In this document: positions 57,801 to 60,800 of the stretch, piece after piece
Position numbering within the stretch: the first letter of the stretch is position 1
Layout: each line of letters opens with the position of its first letter
Assembly (NCBI RefSeq): GCF_029931775.1
Contig: NC_079323.1
Location: forward strand, 1,523,001-1,587,000
Reading direction: 5' to 3'
DNA from: Euleptes europaea
Taxonomy: Eukaryota > Chordata > Lepidosauria > Squamata > Sphaerodactylidae
Length of the DNA: 64,000 nt
Notes under the pieces: model-generated
The model's database searches: none
Told to the model about the DNA's origin: nothing
Seen by the model: the letters and a program-made list of their open reading frames with translations, nothing else
Made by a program: the position numbers and the translations under genes

Positions 57801-60800
57801 CCCCAAAAGCATTAATGTTAACTCACTGCCACATAATGTAGTGATAGTCCCTAACCGTCATTGATTTTACAAAAGTGGCTGGTAGACTTTACAAAGGCGG
57901 CAGGTAGAATGGGTCTAACACAACGGAGCCTCCACATTCAGAAGCAGTCTACCGGTGAATGCTAATGTTGGAGGGCAGAAAACGGGACCTGCCAGGAGAA
58001 TTCCAATGCTAGTCTAGAGTAGTAGCCATTGTTGTGTCACTGCCGGAAAAGCACGCGTGCAATAACCTCTGACCCAAAGAGCCATATTCCATCCCTGACA
58101 TGAGGCCACACTGGGGAATGGTGCTCAGAAGACCCACAGGTGGCTTCCAAGAAACTGAGTGATTTCCACTGGTCTAGAGGGATCCTTGGTTTGACCCAGC
58201 ATAGTAGTAGTTCTGTTCCCAAGCAATGAGCCAGGGCCACTTCCCTGCAGTTGTCCAGAAGCGCTGATTCACCTGCACATCAACAGATGAAGCTGTCTTA
58301 TACTGAATCCGACCCTTGGTCCATCAAAGTCAGTCTTGTCTACTCAGACTGGCAGCAGCTCTCCAGGGTCTCAAGGCAGAGGTCTTTCACATCACCTACT
58401 GCCTGATCATTTTAAGTGGAGAAGCTGGGGATTGAACCTGGGCCCTTCTGCATGCCAAGCAGATCCTCTCCCATGGAGCCACGGCCCCTCCCCTTCTTAA
58501 AAAGCTGCCAAAGTTGTTGTCCATTTTCAGGTTATATTTAGACACCACACTTAATATCGTGGCGCTTCTGTAGCGAATTCAGTGTGCTTGAAACAGCAAT
58601 GTTTGGGCTGGCAAACCTGCCCCTGCCCCCTTGGCCCTGTCGAGGCCTCCTGGACCTGTGTGCCATCAGCTGCCTTCCGTGGGGCTCTGCCCACTTCCCT
58701 GCCCACTGGCACCGTGAAGAACAGCCTGCAGCCTGGCTGGGTTTTCCCCTGGGTACTCCAGAATCTCTCCGAGGCCCACAAGTCCGCTTGATTTCATCCC
58801 TCGTGCTCCTCTAAGGAAGAAACTGTTTATGTGTGTTTCAGGAACCGCATAAAATATTCCCTGGGCGGCATGCTCCTACTTGCCTCTGACTGTTCTTGGT
58901 TTAAACCCTTTTGCAAGGCTTAAGCCCCTCCCCGAGAGGCACAACCCACTTCCTGCCTTGCATACAATCCAATCTCGGCAGCCAGCCAGCCTGCCTCCGA
59001 AGAAGCTCTTCTCCCTGGTAAGGGCAGGGCATGCTCTGTTTTGCCACGGACACCTGCTGGTCCCAGCTGCCTGCAGAGACTTGGAGGCCCCCTTCCTGAC
59101 CTAGAGGCTGTCCCTCTGCTGTGGGGTGAAGCACCTGAGATCTGTCCTTCCTGCTTTCTGGCTTCTGCTTGCCTGGTTCCTTCCTTGCCACCCTGGAGAG
59201 CCTGCTGGCACCGAGGGAGGAGCCGGATCGTGTCACTGTCTGGGGGAGGTGTTCTGATTCAGTGGCATTGTGCCTGCTTTGTGTACAGAAGGTCCCAGGT
59301 TCTATCCAAAGGGGGTGGGGCAATCCCACCGAGAACCTCGAACATTGACCAAATGGACTAGTGATTTCCCTTTTTCAGTGGTTTTGCTGGGCCATATGGT
59401 AAGGACCCCCCCTTCAGACTGGCTGTGTCCCCTGCCCTCTTCAGTCAGTGGACTCCTTGGCACATGTCCTTTTGCATTTTCCTTACGTGTACCAACTTAG
59501 GCTAAAATGGAGTATACCATTTATTTTAACAAATGGTCTGCATTTTCTCGAGCAGCTTTGGAGCAGAAGGTTCAGTTCCTCTTAGAGGACTCTGACCCTC
59601 AGTGTACTTATTTTGTTGCTCATTTTTTGAGTCGAAGGGAGGTGTTTTTTAGAGATGGGTCTTATTTACGTTTTATGGTTTTATTGTACAAGAACTCAAT
59701 CTAAGAACAGGGGGAAACGAAGAAAGGACTAGTGATTTGTCTTGGCATAAGTCAGCTTTGTTTTAATTTATTTATTTACGTTATTTATAGTCTGCCTTTC
59801 TCATAGGGACTCAAGACAGATTAGGATGGAAGGTGGCAGTGGGGGTGGGGAGAGAGACGGTGTATTCCCTTGCTGGGAAATTCCCTTGGACAAAGGGTTC
59901 CCTGGAAAACACCCTGGTAACCAGCCACCCCCACTCAGGGGCCTCCTGAGAACATCTAGACTGGCCCACTGAGAAGGTATCCTTCTAGTGCAGTAGTAGA
60001 GCAATAACAAAGCGACAGGGTAGAAACCCTAAGAAATACTTCATAACCAACCCAGCAGTACTTGTGCAGTCTAGCACATGGGGGAGAGATTTGGAGAAAT
60101 TTCCCATAGAATTAAATTGTACCAAGACTTTATAAAAAGGTGTATTATACAAGAGAGAGGGGAAAAGGAAAAGGGTGGTTGGATTGTAAAAAATGGTGTA
60201 CTCTTGTCTGAACACAATAATCAAGAACTGGAGGTTCTTATCTGAGATGTAATGGAACGTGTCAATAGTCAAGTTCCAGGCTGTGGAAAATGAGTGTTTG
60301 CTACCCAGGGGGTTTGGGGGAGCAAATCTGGAATGTCCATCCATTCCTGCCAGCTTTGCTTTGGGTGTTAAACACGGCACTTCAAGCTACTCTAGGAGCC
60401 TCCAAATTTGTAAGACCCTCCTTGTGGTTTCCAGAGCGCTGGACAGACGGGGGAGCAGGAACTGGAGAGCCTCATCCTGAAGCTGTCCGTCTTGAAGGAC
60501 CTCCTGTCCAGCATCGAGAAGAAGGTGAGCGAGTCGGCCTTGGCCTCTGGTTAAACTCTTGGCCCTCTCTGCAGGGGTCCCCTGGAGGTTTGGATAAGGC
60601 AGTTTTGGGAGGGCGGCCATGTTGGTCTGCAGTAGAAGAGCCAGATTCAAGTCCAGCAGCACCTTAGAGACCAGCAAGATTTTGAGGGTATGAGCTTTTG
60701 AGTCACGGCTCCCTTCGTCAGATACGAGTAGGAATGACGATCCCTCAGCATTTATATATCCCAGTTAGAAGGTGGGAGGGGTGTTGCCAAGAAAGGAGTT

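Noticed and set aside
59507-59704. 65-codon open frame in AT-rich sequence
   Set aside because: No protein likeness that I can name; could be part of an old LINE, but there is not enough to say so.
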